This document shows positions 7,728-14,709 of a stretch of 64,000 bases of DNA, in pieces. The notes beneath the pieces are model-generated. The model was not told where the DNA came from, ran no database searches, and saw only the letters and a list, made by a program, of their open reading frames with translations. Made by a program: the position numbers and the translations under genes. The stretch covers positions 589,472 to 653,471 of the forward strand of contig NZ_JAANOW010000003.1 in the NCBI RefSeq assembly GCF_011758805.1. The letters are read 5' to 3'. The DNA is from Mycolicibacterium fluoranthenivorans. GTDB lineage: Bacteria > Actinomycetota > Actinomycetes > Mycobacteriales > Mycobacteriaceae. Numbering within the stretch: position 1 is the first letter of the stretch; every line of letters begins with the position of its first letter.

Positions 7728-9239
7728 TCAGGTCGTGTAGTCGACACTGGTCATCATGCCGGCCTCTTGGTGATAGGTGTTGTGGCAGTGCATCATCCAC
7801 ACGCCAGGGTTGTCCGCGATGAACGTCGTGCTCACCGTTTGCTTCGGCAGCACGATCGCGGTGTCCTTGCGGGCACCCAGACTGCCGTCGGGTCGAACGA
7901 TCTGAAACGTGTGTCCGTGCAGGTGCATCGGATGCCACATCGTCGTGGAATTGCGGAAGGTCAGGCTGACTCGTTGGCCCTGCTGAACCGTCATGGGTGG
8001 GGCGTCGGGGAAGGTGACCCCGTTGATCGACCAGTCGTAGGTCATCATGGACCCGGTCAGTTCCGCGGTCAGAGAGGTGTCGGGCGCACCGGCGGGAAAC
8101 GATGCGGCTTCCGTAGCGGCGAACATCGCCGCCGTGCCGACGCGGCCAGTCATCTCGGGTGGCTGATATCCGGCGTAGGGTCCAGTGCCCGCGCCGGTGG
8201 ACAGCAGAGCCCGCGCCAACCCGTTCTTCCCCTCGGGCATGGCCACGAGCGCAAAGACACCGTCGCCGGCGGTGATGATCGCGTCGTAGCGCTCACCCAT
8301 CCCCAGCAGCAACGCGTCGACGTCGGCCGGGACGACCGGATATCCGTCGGTGTGGGTGACCGTCATGGAGTGGCCGGCCAGTGCGACGCGGAACGCGGTG
8401 TCCGACCCGGCATTGATGATCCGGAGCCGGATCCGCTGTCCAGGCCTGGCGGTGAACACCGTTGCTGCAGAGGGGATTCGGCCGTTGATCAAGGAGTAGG
8501 GGTAGTTCACGTCCCCGGCGTCCCCGCCGAGCAACGTGCTGGTGCCCACGCCCTCCATCGTGGGCATCGCACCCATGCCCGGCATGTCGTCGTGCGCACC
8601 AGATCCGCTGCCGGACAGATCGCTCCAGATCTGCTCGGGCGTCTTGCCGATCCCGTCGGTCCAGTCGTCGAGGACGACGATCCACTCCGCGTCGTAGTCG
8701 CCCGGCTCGTCGGGGTCGTCGACGATGAGCGGTAGGTACAAGCCTCGGTCGGCATCGAGGCCGGTGTGCGGGTGCGCCCAGTACGTTCCCGGATGTGGCA
8801 CCGAGAAGCGGTAGGTGAAGTTACCTCCGGGCTCGACGTTGGGGGTGGCCGGGGAGGCGCCGTCCATGTCGTTGCGCAGAGCGACGCCGTGACAGTGCAG
8901 CGACGTTGGATGGGTGAGCTGGTTGACCAGGGTGATGGCGAGTTCGTCACCAACGTTGGCGCGGATGAGTGGGCCGGGAAGGTCGGTGCCGTAGGCCAGT
9001 GTGCTGGCGCGGGTGCCGCCCAGGTCGAGGACCGCGGGTTCGGCGGTGAGTGTCGTCGTCACGGTGCGTCCGGTGTGTGGCCGCGCGGCCTCGACGGTGT
9101 CGATGTCGGCCTGCCCGGTGGCGGAGGGACCAGGCGTCCTAGCGCAGCCGGGGAGCAGAATGCCGCCGGCGATGGTGGCTCCGGCGGCCAGGAGTTCCCG
9201 TCGGCTCAGGCGGAGCCGATGCGGCGCGGGTCGGGTCAT
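7728..9239 (-). CDS. mmcO: Multicopper oxidase, Tat-exported lipoprotein (MmcO-like)
   Basis: The 503-residue protein starts with a twin-arginine signal (LRLSRRELLAAG) and a lipobox ending LLPGC, so it is probably exported folded and lipid-anchored. Copper ligands of a three-domain oxidase are visible: HCHG, AHPHTG, HPMHLHGHTF and MHCHNTYHQEAGM. Length and layout match M. tuberculosis MmcO (Rv0846c), which oxidises Cu(I) outside the cell and protects against copper. Its ATG overlaps the stop of a 28-codon gene as ATGA, and that gene overlaps the RipA-like gene, giving a tightly coupled three-gene run. The promoter therefore seems to be the BlaI-type array at 10844-10890 and not a copper operator of its own. 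Confidence 0.92.
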   Translation of the reverse strand: MTRPAPHRLRLSRRELLAAGATIAGGILLPGCARTPGPSATGQADIDTVEAARPHTGRTVTTTLTAEPAVLDLGGTRASTLAYGTDLPGPLIRANVGDELAITLVNQLTHPTSLHCHGVALRNDMDGASPATPNVEPGGNFTYRFSVPHPGTYWAHPHTGLDADRGLYLPLIVDDPDEPGDYDAEWIVVLDDWTDGIGKTPEQIWSDLSGSGSGAHDDMPGMGAMPTMEGVGTSTLLGGDAGDVNYPYSLINGRIPSAATVFTARPGQRIRLRIINAGSDTAFRVALAGHSMTVTHTDGYPVVPADVDALLLGMGERYDAIITAGDGVFALVAMPEGKNGLARALLSTGAGTGPYAGYQPPEMTGRVGTAAMFAATEAASFPAGAPDTSLTAELTGSMMTYDWSINGVTFPDAPPMTVQQGQRVSLTFRNSTTMWHPMHLHGHTFQIVRPDGSLGARKDTAIVLPKQTVSTTFIADNPGVWMMHCHNTYHQEAGMMTSVDYTT

Positions 9240-9322
9240 GGCAGGTGCCGTTTCAGGGGTACGTCGGCCACGTCTCGGCCGGGGGTCGTCACGTGATTGT
9301 GCCGCGGGATTCTGTGTGCCAT
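9236..9322 (-). CDS. 28-residue His-containing linking peptide between RipA-like and mmcO
   Basis: The frame starts MAHRIPRHNHVTTPG and ends LKRHLP; four of 28 residues are His and six are basic. Its ATG at 9322 shares a base with the TGA of the RipA-like gene (TGATG), and its own stop overlaps the mmcO ATG (ATGA). Both junctions are typical of translational coupling, which supports real translation even though the peptide has no known family. It may be a metal-binding peptide or simply a coupling device that carries ribosomes from the hydrolase gene to mmcO. Confidence 0.5.
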   Translation of the reverse strand: MAHRIPRHNHVTTPGRDVADVPLKRHLP

Positions 9323-10767
9323 CAGTATTCGATGAGCCTGGTGACGTAGGGGGTCATGCCGCTGGTCCGCACGGGGGAGATCTTGACCGTCGACCCGGTG
9401 TAGGGCGCTTCCAGCATCTGGCCGTTGCCCAGGTACATGGCTTCGTGCTGGCTGGCGCTGGGCCCGTAGAAGATGAGGTCGCCGCGCCGCATTTGCGATG
9501 AGGGGATCTTGCGGCCGGCGTTGTATTGCGAACCCGAGTAGTGGTCGAGCTTGATGCCTACTCCGGCGAAGGCGTACAGGTAGAGCCCCGAGCAGTCGAA
9601 CCCGACCGTTCCCGCGCCCTGGTCGATGCCCCTGGAAGGGCCGTTGGCGTTCCCGCCGCCCCATGAGTAGGGCACGCCGAGCTGCGACATCGCGCGACGG
9701 ATGACGTATTCGGACGCTTGGCGTCCATACACCCGCGGGATGCGTCCGTTGGTGATGCCAGGGTCGGCGGCCGCGCTGGCCCGGGGCAGGATTCCGATCG
9801 TGGTCAAGAACTTGCGGCCCAGGTCGGCGGTGAGTTGCGCTGACGTGGACGAGATCTGAAGCACCATGTTGATGATGGCGACGGGATCACCGGCAACGAT
9901 CGCGCTGGGCACCATGGGCAGCGTGGTGTCCCACTGGCTGATACCGGAGGGCGCCGCAGCCGCGGAAGCGTGCGGGGTCGCCCGGTCCCAGTCGGCGGCG
10001 GCAGTGGGCTCGGTGGGCGGCCCGATCGCCGTCCCGGTGCGGTTCGACGTCACAGTCCCGCTCGCGGTTGGCCGGATGCGAGCCGCGTCCAGCCGGGCCC
10101 GGGCCGTTCGGCGCTGCTCGGCGACCTGATCCACCTCGGCCTGCTGGGCACCGAACTGGCGTTGCGTCTCGGTCAACGTCCTGACCGCGGCGTCCATGCT
10201 GGTTCGGGCCTGCGCCGCAGCCTCGTCTGCTCGTCGTCGAGCGGCCCGAGCCTCAGATTCCTCGTTGGCCGCCGCGGTGCGCGCCCGCGCAAGGTCGGCC
10301 CTGGTCTTCTCGAAGCTGATCTGCAGCGCCTGGCCCGTACCGGCGGCACCGATGACGTCCTGAGGACTGGCCGCCGTCAGATAGGAATCGGACGGGCCGT
10401 TGACGTAGGCCGCGGCAGCGAAGGTGTCGAACCGCTGCTGCGCCGTGGCGATGGCAGTGTTGGCCTCGCGCACTGCGCGCTGGCTGGTCTCCACGTCGCG
10501 GCGTGCCCTCTCGGCCGCGTCGCGCGCAGTCTGAACCTCGGCAATCGCCTTGTTCACACCTTCCTGGTGATCCTGAATCTGGGCACCAAGGTGCTGCAGC
10601 CGTTGATCCGCCTCGGCTACCCGGACGATCAACGCGGACACCGTTTCGGCACCCCCGCTGACTGGTCCCGGTTCCCCGCGCGCAGGGATGGGGGCAATCA
10701 CCAAGGCCACCATGGCGGCGGCGGCGACCATCGACACGGTGCGGCTCGGGTTCCACCTGTTTGCCAT
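9322..10767 (-). CDS. RipA-like NlpC/P60 peptidoglycan endopeptidase
   Basis: The 481-residue protein has a signal segment (about residues 10-32), a coiled-coil domain (about 40-235) and a C-terminal NlpC/P60 domain nearly identical in layout to RipA (Rv1477, 472 residues). It carries PYSWGGGNANGPSRGID, the catalytic Cys in GFDCSGL, His in SQHEAMYLG and Glu in QMLEAP, the three catalytic positions of RipA. It cuts peptide stems of peptidoglycan during division. The ATG at 10767 follows a GGGAG ribosome site. It leads the transcript with the 28-residue peptide and mmcO and is divergent from the BlaI-like gene, with three operator units between them. Confidence 0.9.
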   Translation of the reverse strand: MANRWNPSRTVSMVAAAAMVALVIAPIPARGEPGPVSGGAETVSALIVRVAEADQRLQHLGAQIQDHQEGVNKAIAEVQTARDAAERARRDVETSQRAVREANTAIATAQQRFDTFAAAAYVNGPSDSYLTAASPQDVIGAAGTGQALQISFEKTRADLARARTAAANEESEARAARRRADEAAAQARTSMDAAVRTLTETQRQFGAQQAEVDQVAEQRRTARARLDAARIRPTASGTVTSNRTGTAIGPPTEPTAAADWDRATPHASAAAAPSGISQWDTTLPMVPSAIVAGDPVAIINMVLQISSTSAQLTADLGRKFLTTIGILPRASAAADPGITNGRIPRVYGRQASEYVIRRAMSQLGVPYSWGGGNANGPSRGIDQGAGTVGFDCSGLYLYAFAGVGIKLDHYSGSQYNAGRKIPSSQMRRGDLIFYGPSASQHEAMYLGNGQMLEAPYTGSTVKISPVRTSGMTPYVTRLIEY

Positions 10768-10843
10768 CGTCTGTGGTCTCCCTACGACTCGGACCGCGTC
10801 CACGTCCCGGCGATCTCTTCGTGCATTCACAACCCCGCACTGC

Positions 10844-10890
10844 TACGCATGTCGGTAGTACGTAGTAGGGCCGTACGTATTTGGACCGTA
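10844..10890. promoter_or_regulatory. Triple tandem BlaI-type operator between ripA-like and blaI-like genes
   Basis: Three 17-bp dyads lie head to tail, each sharing TA with the next: TACGCATGTCGGTAGTA (10844-10860), TACGTAGTAGGGCCGTA (10859-10875) and TACGTATTTGGACCGTA (10874-10890). The 15-bp step is constant. The array sits in the divergent control region of the RipA-like/mmcO unit and the BlaI-like regulator gene, as expected for an autoregulated repressor site. Confidence 0.75.
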
Positions 10891-11074
10891 CATCACGCCG
10901 GCCCGGCGATGCGTTTGGTCACGGACTTTGGATCCGTGATGTGCAGAGCTGTAACGGTTTCGAGACATTGGCGTGCCGCAGATTGGCTCGCCGACCTTGG
11001 GGGCCTAGATTGGCTTCAGCTGTCCGACCTCGCAGCCGGTGCGAGACGTCGCCGTCGACCAGCAGGAGTGTGCC

Positions 11075-11452
11075 GTGCGAGTTCGGGGTTTCGGAGAACT
11101 CGAGGCCGTCGTCATGGACCGAGTATGGGATCGCGCCGAGGTCTGCACGGTCCGCGACGTCTTCGACGAACTCGCCGCAGACCGGGTGATCGCCTACACC
11201 ACCGTGCTCTCGACGATGGACAATCTGCACCGCAAGGGGTGGCTGGAACGCGAACGGGTCGGCAAGGCTTACCACTACCGTCCCGCGATGACCCGGGAAG
11301 AGCATTCCGCCAAGTTGATGCGCAACGCCTTTGAATCCGGTGGGGACACCAACCTGGTGCTGTCGCACTTCCTCGATCAGATGAACGACGCCGAATCGGC
11401 GCAGGTCAAGTCCACCCTTCGCCGCTTCATCAATCGTCGGGCCAGCTCATGA
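11075..11452 (+). CDS. BlaI/MecI/CopY-family transcriptional repressor
   Basis: The 125-residue protein is a penicillinase-repressor-type winged helix. It has GELEAVVMDRVW at the start, the recognition-helix region YTTVLSTMDNLHRKGWLERE, and a C-terminal dimerisation helix bundle. Family members repress by binding dyads with TAC/GTA ends and are inactivated by cleavage. The GTG at 11075 has an AGGAG ribosome site six bases upstream. The next gene, a BlaR-like membrane protease, overlaps it by ATGA, the same pairing as Rv1846c-Rv1845c. The triple dyad at 10844-10890 and the matching sites elsewhere on the island are its likely operators. Confidence 0.88.
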   Translation: MRVRGFGELEAVVMDRVWDRAEVCTVRDVFDELAADRVIAYTTVLSTMDNLHRKGWLERERVGKAYHYRPAMTREEHSAKLMRNAFESGGDTNLVLSHFLDQMNDAESAQVKSTLRRFINRRASS

Positions 11453-12378
11453 GTGTCGCGGCGGGCCTCCTGCTGTACGCCGCGGTGATGAGTTGGTGGG
11501 GTCCCCGCGTGCTGGCCAAGATCACCACTCGCGGAATCAACCCACTCCTTGGCGTGACCGCCTGGCTCACCGCGATCGTCGGCGTCCTGGGTGCCTGGGC
11601 GGCAGCGATGATCGTGTTGGCGCTCGACGCCGCGGACGCCCTCTCCAACAGTGTCGTCAGGACGATGTGTCTGGAGTTCCTCGGCCACCTCGGCCAGATC
11701 GACATGGCGCGCCCCGTCGCGGCGACCATCGCCGTCGTCCTCATCGGCACGTCCCTGGCGTTGTCGCTCGTGTTCGGTCTGCGCATCGTCGCGACGCTGC
11801 GCACGCTCCGGACGACCAGCCAGGAACACGCCATGGCAGCCCGCGTCGTCGGTCGGCCCACCGCATGGCGCGACGTGTTCGTCGTCGACGCCGACCAGGC
11901 CGCGGCCTACTGCGTATCAGGGCGTCCGCGCGCCATCGTCGTCACCAGCGCGGCGCTGGCAAGCCTCGAAGACGACCAACTGGCCGCCGTGCTGGCCCAT
12001 GAGTACGCACACCTGACCGGTCGCCACCACCAGCTGTTGATGGTGTTGCGTGCCGCCGCCGCCGGACTGCCCTCGCTGCCGCTGCTGGCCGCCGGGCCCG
12101 ACGCGGTGTCACGGCTTCTGGAGATGAACGCCGACGACAGCGCGGCTCGCCGCCACGGCCGGCACCCCCTGCTGTGCGGCATGGCGGCGCTCGTCGGCCG
12201 GCCCACGGTTCCAGCGGCAGCCCTCGGCGCAGCCCACACCGCCGTACTCGACCGCGCAGCCCGCCTGGCTGCGCCCGCTCCTGCCGGTGTGCGGTGGCGC
12301 GATCGGGTCACGCTGTGGGCGGCGATCAGCTTGACGATCGCGGTCCCGGTCTTCACCAGCGCGCTCTGCCACCACTGA
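11449..12378 (+). CDS. BlaR-like M56 membrane metalloprotease
   Basis: The 309-residue protein has membrane segments at both ends and a cytosolic zinc protease domain with HEYAH at residues 184-188, the HExxH site of peptidase family M56. Its length matches Rv1845c. It has no penicillin-binding sensor domain, so the signal it detects is probably not a beta-lactam bound covalently as in BlaR1. Its expected role is to inactivate the BlaI-like repressor encoded four bases upstream. Given the location, a cell-wall or copper-related signal is possible, but the sequence does not show which. Confidence 0.88.
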   Translation: MSVAAGLLLYAAVMSWWGPRVLAKITTRGINPLLGVTAWLTAIVGVLGAWAAAMIVLALDAADALSNSVVRTMCLEFLGHLGQIDMARPVAATIAVVLIGTSLALSLVFGLRIVATLRTLRTTSQEHAMAARVVGRPTAWRDVFVVDADQAAAYCVSGRPRAIVVTSAALASLEDDQLAAVLAHEYAHLTGRHHQLLMVLRAAAAGLPSLPLLAAGPDAVSRLLEMNADDSAARRHGRHPLLCGMAALVGRPTVPAAALGAAHTAVLDRAARLAAPAPAGVRWRDRVTLWAAISLTIAVPVFTSALCHH

Positions 12379-12400
12379 CGAAAGCCCCAAGGCTGAAAAT

Positions 12401-12417
12401 ATACCCCTTAGGGGTAT
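12401..12417. promoter_or_regulatory. CsoR-type copper operator upstream of DUF6153 gene
   Basis: ATACCCCTTAGGGGTAT is a perfect dyad (seven-base arms, three-base centre) of the CsoR/RicR type. The same 17 bases recur exactly at 13913-13929. It lies 16 bp before the DUF6153 gene, indicating repression by the CsoR protein encoded at 13978. Confidence 0.8.
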
Positions 12418-12432
12418 GAGCTCCGGTGCCGT

Positions 12433-12861
12433 ATGCTGGCAGCCGTGATGAACGCGCGTGGTGTGGCACCGTTGCCCGCCGTTGCGCGACTCCTGCTCCT
12501 GGTGGTCCTGCTGGGTGGAATCGTCACCATGCACGCCGTGACGTTCACACTCGGCCACGACCACGACGCGCAGCCCGCGATGGCGGCGACGAGCCAGCAT
12601 CACACCGCCAGTGGGCACGCCGCCCCGGCGTCCTCGCCCTGCGACGGCGACGACTGCGGCCAGCAACACACCGGGCTGCATGGCTGCGTCTTCATCATGA
12701 CTGCCATCGCGATCATCGCCGGTCTGGCGATGCTGTGCTGGATCGGAACCCGCAACGCAGTGCTCATCGCGCCGAAGATTCGGCGCAGTAACCGCCGCCG
12801 TCAACGTGCACCCCCCTGGACCGTCCTAACCCTTCACCAACTGTCGATTCTGCGGGTCTGA
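12433..12861 (+). CDS. DUF6153-type small membrane protein, His/Cys-rich loop
   Basis: The 142-residue protein has a membrane helix near residues 17-38, an external His-rich loop (GHDHDAQPAM, SQHHTASGHAA, Cys in PCDGDDCGQQH), a second membrane segment (about 86-106) and a basic tail. The arrangement matches small actinobacterial membrane proteins of the DUF6153 type found with copper genes. The loop residues could bind copper. The start may be ATG at 12433 or the in-frame ATG at 12448; no strong ribosome site is visible for either, so a leaderless transcript is possible. The CsoR operator lies immediately upstream, and the DUF305 gene follows. Confidence 0.7.
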   Translation: MLAAVMNARGVAPLPAVARLLLLVVLLGGIVTMHAVTFTLGHDHDAQPAMAATSQHHTASGHAAPASSPCDGDDCGQQHTGLHGCVFIMTAIAIIAGLAMLCWIGTRNAVLIAPKIRRSNRRRQRAPPWTVLTLHQLSILRV

Positions 12862-12956
12862 CAGGTAGTCACGCGTGGCCGCTCACGACGAGCAGGTCAC
12901 CCATCGACACCTGTCCTCATTCACCCCTCATCGACAATTCGTAAAGGAAACCAGTC

Positions 12957-13631
12957 ATGTTCAGTTCCACCATCGCCGTCAGGTCCACCGTCCTCGCAGC
13001 CGCCGTCGCGGCAGCCCTGACCGTCGCCGGCTGTACCGACACCGCATCCGACACCTCGGCATCCCCGACCGTCTCCAGTTCCACCGGGATGAGCGGATCG
13101 ATGCCCGGAATGGATCACGGCGGCTCGTCGGCGTCAGCGGCGCCGAGTGCCACCCGCACCGACTTCAACGACGCCGACGTGATGTTCTTGCAGATGATGT
13201 ACCCCCATCACGCGCAGGCCGTCGACATGGCCAAGCTCGTGCCGAGCCGATCCCAGAATCAGCAGGTCATCACGCTGGCTCAGAACATCGAGAAGGCTCA
13301 AGGGCCCGAGATGACGCAGATGACCGGCCTGCTCACGAGTTTCGGCAAGCCGGCGCCGTCGACGGAGATGTCCGGTCATGACATGCCCGGGATGGCAGGC
13401 ATGCCAGGGATGATGTCCGCAGAGCAGATGACCAACCTGACGGGGCTGTCGGGCAAGGCGTTCGACCAGGTGTGGCTGCAGATGATGATCGACCATCACA
13501 GCGGCGCCATCGACATGTCCGCCACCGAGCTGCGCGACGGCACCAACCCGGATGCCAAGAAGCTGGCCCAGGCCATCATCGCCAATCAGCAGGCGGAGAT
13601 CACCCAAATGCGGGGCATGCTCGGGAGCTAA
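12957..13631 (+). CDS. DUF305 lipoprotein, probable copper-binding
   Basis: The 224-residue protein has a signal peptide ending in the lipobox VAGC (Cys about residue 23), a Ser/Thr- and Met/Gly-rich linker, and two DUF305 halves. Each half has the typical MMYPHHAQAVDMA or MMIDHHSGAIDMS signature, and the halves are joined by a Met-rich stretch (MPGMAGMPGMM). DUF305 proteins are ferritin-like and commonly linked to copper tolerance. An AAGGAAA ribosome site precedes the ATG. It is probably co-transcribed with the DUF6153 gene 95 bp upstream under the operator at 12401, and a strong hairpin follows its stop. Confidence 0.85.
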   Translation: MFSSTIAVRSTVLAAAVAAALTVAGCTDTASDTSASPTVSSSTGMSGSMPGMDHGGSSASAAPSATRTDFNDADVMFLQMMYPHHAQAVDMAKLVPSRSQNQQVITLAQNIEKAQGPEMTQMTGLLTSFGKPAPSTEMSGHDMPGMAGMPGMMSAEQMTNLTGLSGKAFDQVWLQMMIDHHSGAIDMSATELRDGTNPDAKKLAQAIIANQQAEITQMRGMLGS

Positions 13632-13649
13632 CCCTCGGCGACCGACGAG

Positions 13650-13683
13650 GGGTGCTCGGCGGACAACCGTCCGCCGAGCACCC
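13650..13683 (+). terminator. Terminator hairpin after DUF305 gene
   Basis: A perfect 15-bp stem (GGGTGCTCGGCGGAC and its complement) closes a four-base AACC loop 19 bases after the DUF305 stop. No long T run follows, as is usual in mycobacteria. Confidence 0.75.
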
Positions 13684-13901
13684 TGCGGCCCGTGTCTTCG
13701 AGCCTGACGACGGCACCCATGGGGGCGCAACTAGCCGGTGATCGCTCGACCAGGCCAGAAACCACGATCGCACCTGCACGTCTCAACGGCTTCCGACGTA
13801 TCAGTCGAGCGCGCACCGCAAATCGAGCCAGCGGCTCTTCAGGTAACCCCGGAATTCCACGTCGCTGAACGCCGCACGCCGCCACCGGCTGCCCGTCACC
13901 C

Positions 13902-13956
13902 TTGACGACTTGATACCCCTTAGGGGTATAGTCAGTGTCATACCCCCTGGGGGTAC
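13902..13956 (+). promoter_or_regulatory. csoR promoter with two CsoR operators
   Basis: TTGACG (13902-13907) and TATAGT (13927-13932) could form -35 and -10 boxes 19 bp apart. The spacer carries ATACCCCTTAGGGGTAT (13913-13929), identical to the site at 12401. A second dyad, ATACCCCCTGGGGGTAC (13940-13956), lies 27 bp downstream near the probable transcription start. This layout fits autorepression by CsoR, released by copper. Confidence 0.75.
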
Positions 13957-13977
13957 ACGACGAGAACGGATCATCCC

Positions 13978-14271
13978 ATGGAACACGCCGCACCCGGATA
14001 CCTCCAGTCCAAGGACGCCCACCTCAAACGCCTCAGCCGCATCGAAGGACAGGTTCGCGGGTTAGCGCGGATGGTGGAGAACGACAGTTACTGCATCGAC
14101 GTCCTCACCCAGATCTCGGCCGCCACCAAGGCCCTGGAATCCGTGGCGCTCGCGCTCCTCGACGAGCACCTCACCCATTGCGTCAGCGCCGCGGTCCAAC
14201 AAGGCGGCGACATCGCTGATCAAAAAATCAGCGAGGCGTCGGCGGCCATCGCCCGCCTCGTCCGCTCCTGA
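13978..14271 (+). CDS. csoR: CsoR-family copper-sensing repressor
   Basis: The 97-residue all-helical protein carries the family signature RLSRIEGQVRGL and the Cu(I) ligand set Cys39, His64 and Cys68 (in YCIDVLTQ and DEHLTHCV), matching the C-H-C set of M. tuberculosis CsoR. Copper binding releases it from ATACCCC-type dyads. Two such sites lie upstream of its own ATG and a third controls the DUF6153/DUF305 unit. The HMA chaperone and copper ATPase genes follow on the same strand, so it probably leads that operon. Confidence 0.92.
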   Translation: MEHAAPGYLQSKDAHLKRLSRIEGQVRGLARMVENDSYCIDVLTQISAATKALESVALALLDEHLTHCVSAAVQQGGDIADQKISEASAAIARLVRS

Positions 14272-14317
14272 CCAAACCGTTCTCCCACAACCCGCTTCAC
14301 CACAAGAAGGACGTCGC

Positions 14318-14662
14318 ATGACCAACCTGGACCTACGCGAACCGCTGCCGCTGCTACAAACCGAAGACAGCAGCTGCGGGTGCTGCGCGCCCCACACCAC
14401 GTCCGTCCCGACAACTCCGGCCACGGGAACCCGGGACAGCACCGTCACCGCGTTCGCCGTCACCGGAATGACCTGCGGCCATTGCGTCATCGCCGTGACC
14501 GAAGAAATCTCCGCAATGCCCGGCGTCACCGACGTGACCGTCGACCTCGCACCGGGAGCCACGTCAACGGTGCGAGTCACCAGCACCGCCGGCATCACCG
14601 GTGAGCAGATCGCCTCCGCTCTCGACGAGGCCGGCGACTACCACCTCGCCGCCACTGATTGA
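14318..14662 (+). CDS. HMA-domain copper chaperone (CopZ-like) with Cys-rich leader
   Basis: The 114-residue protein has an N-terminal extension with a CGCC cluster (SSCGCCAPH, about residues 19-26) and a C-terminal HMA domain (about 45-112) with the Cu(I)-binding motif GMTCGHC. It should carry copper to the ATPase encoded next. An AAGAAGGA ribosome site lies before the ATG. The extension with extra cysteines is longer than in a typical 70-residue CopZ and may add a second metal site. Confidence 0.88.
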   Translation: MTNLDLREPLPLLQTEDSSCGCCAPHTTSVPTTPATGTRDSTVTAFAVTGMTCGHCVIAVTEEISAMPGVTDVTVDLAPGATSTVRVTSTAGITGEQIASALDEAGDYHLAATD

Positions 14663-14709
14663 CCCGTTCAGCGACCGCACCCGCGTTCGCACCCACGAAG
14701 GGACAGGAC

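Larger units (their letters stand above)
13632..13977. other. Intergenic region between the DUF305 and csoR units
   Basis: No gene is supported in these 346 bases. They hold the terminator hairpin at 13650-13683 and, at the right end, the csoR promoter and two copper operators at 13902-13956. The middle shows nothing recognisable. Confidence 0.7.
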
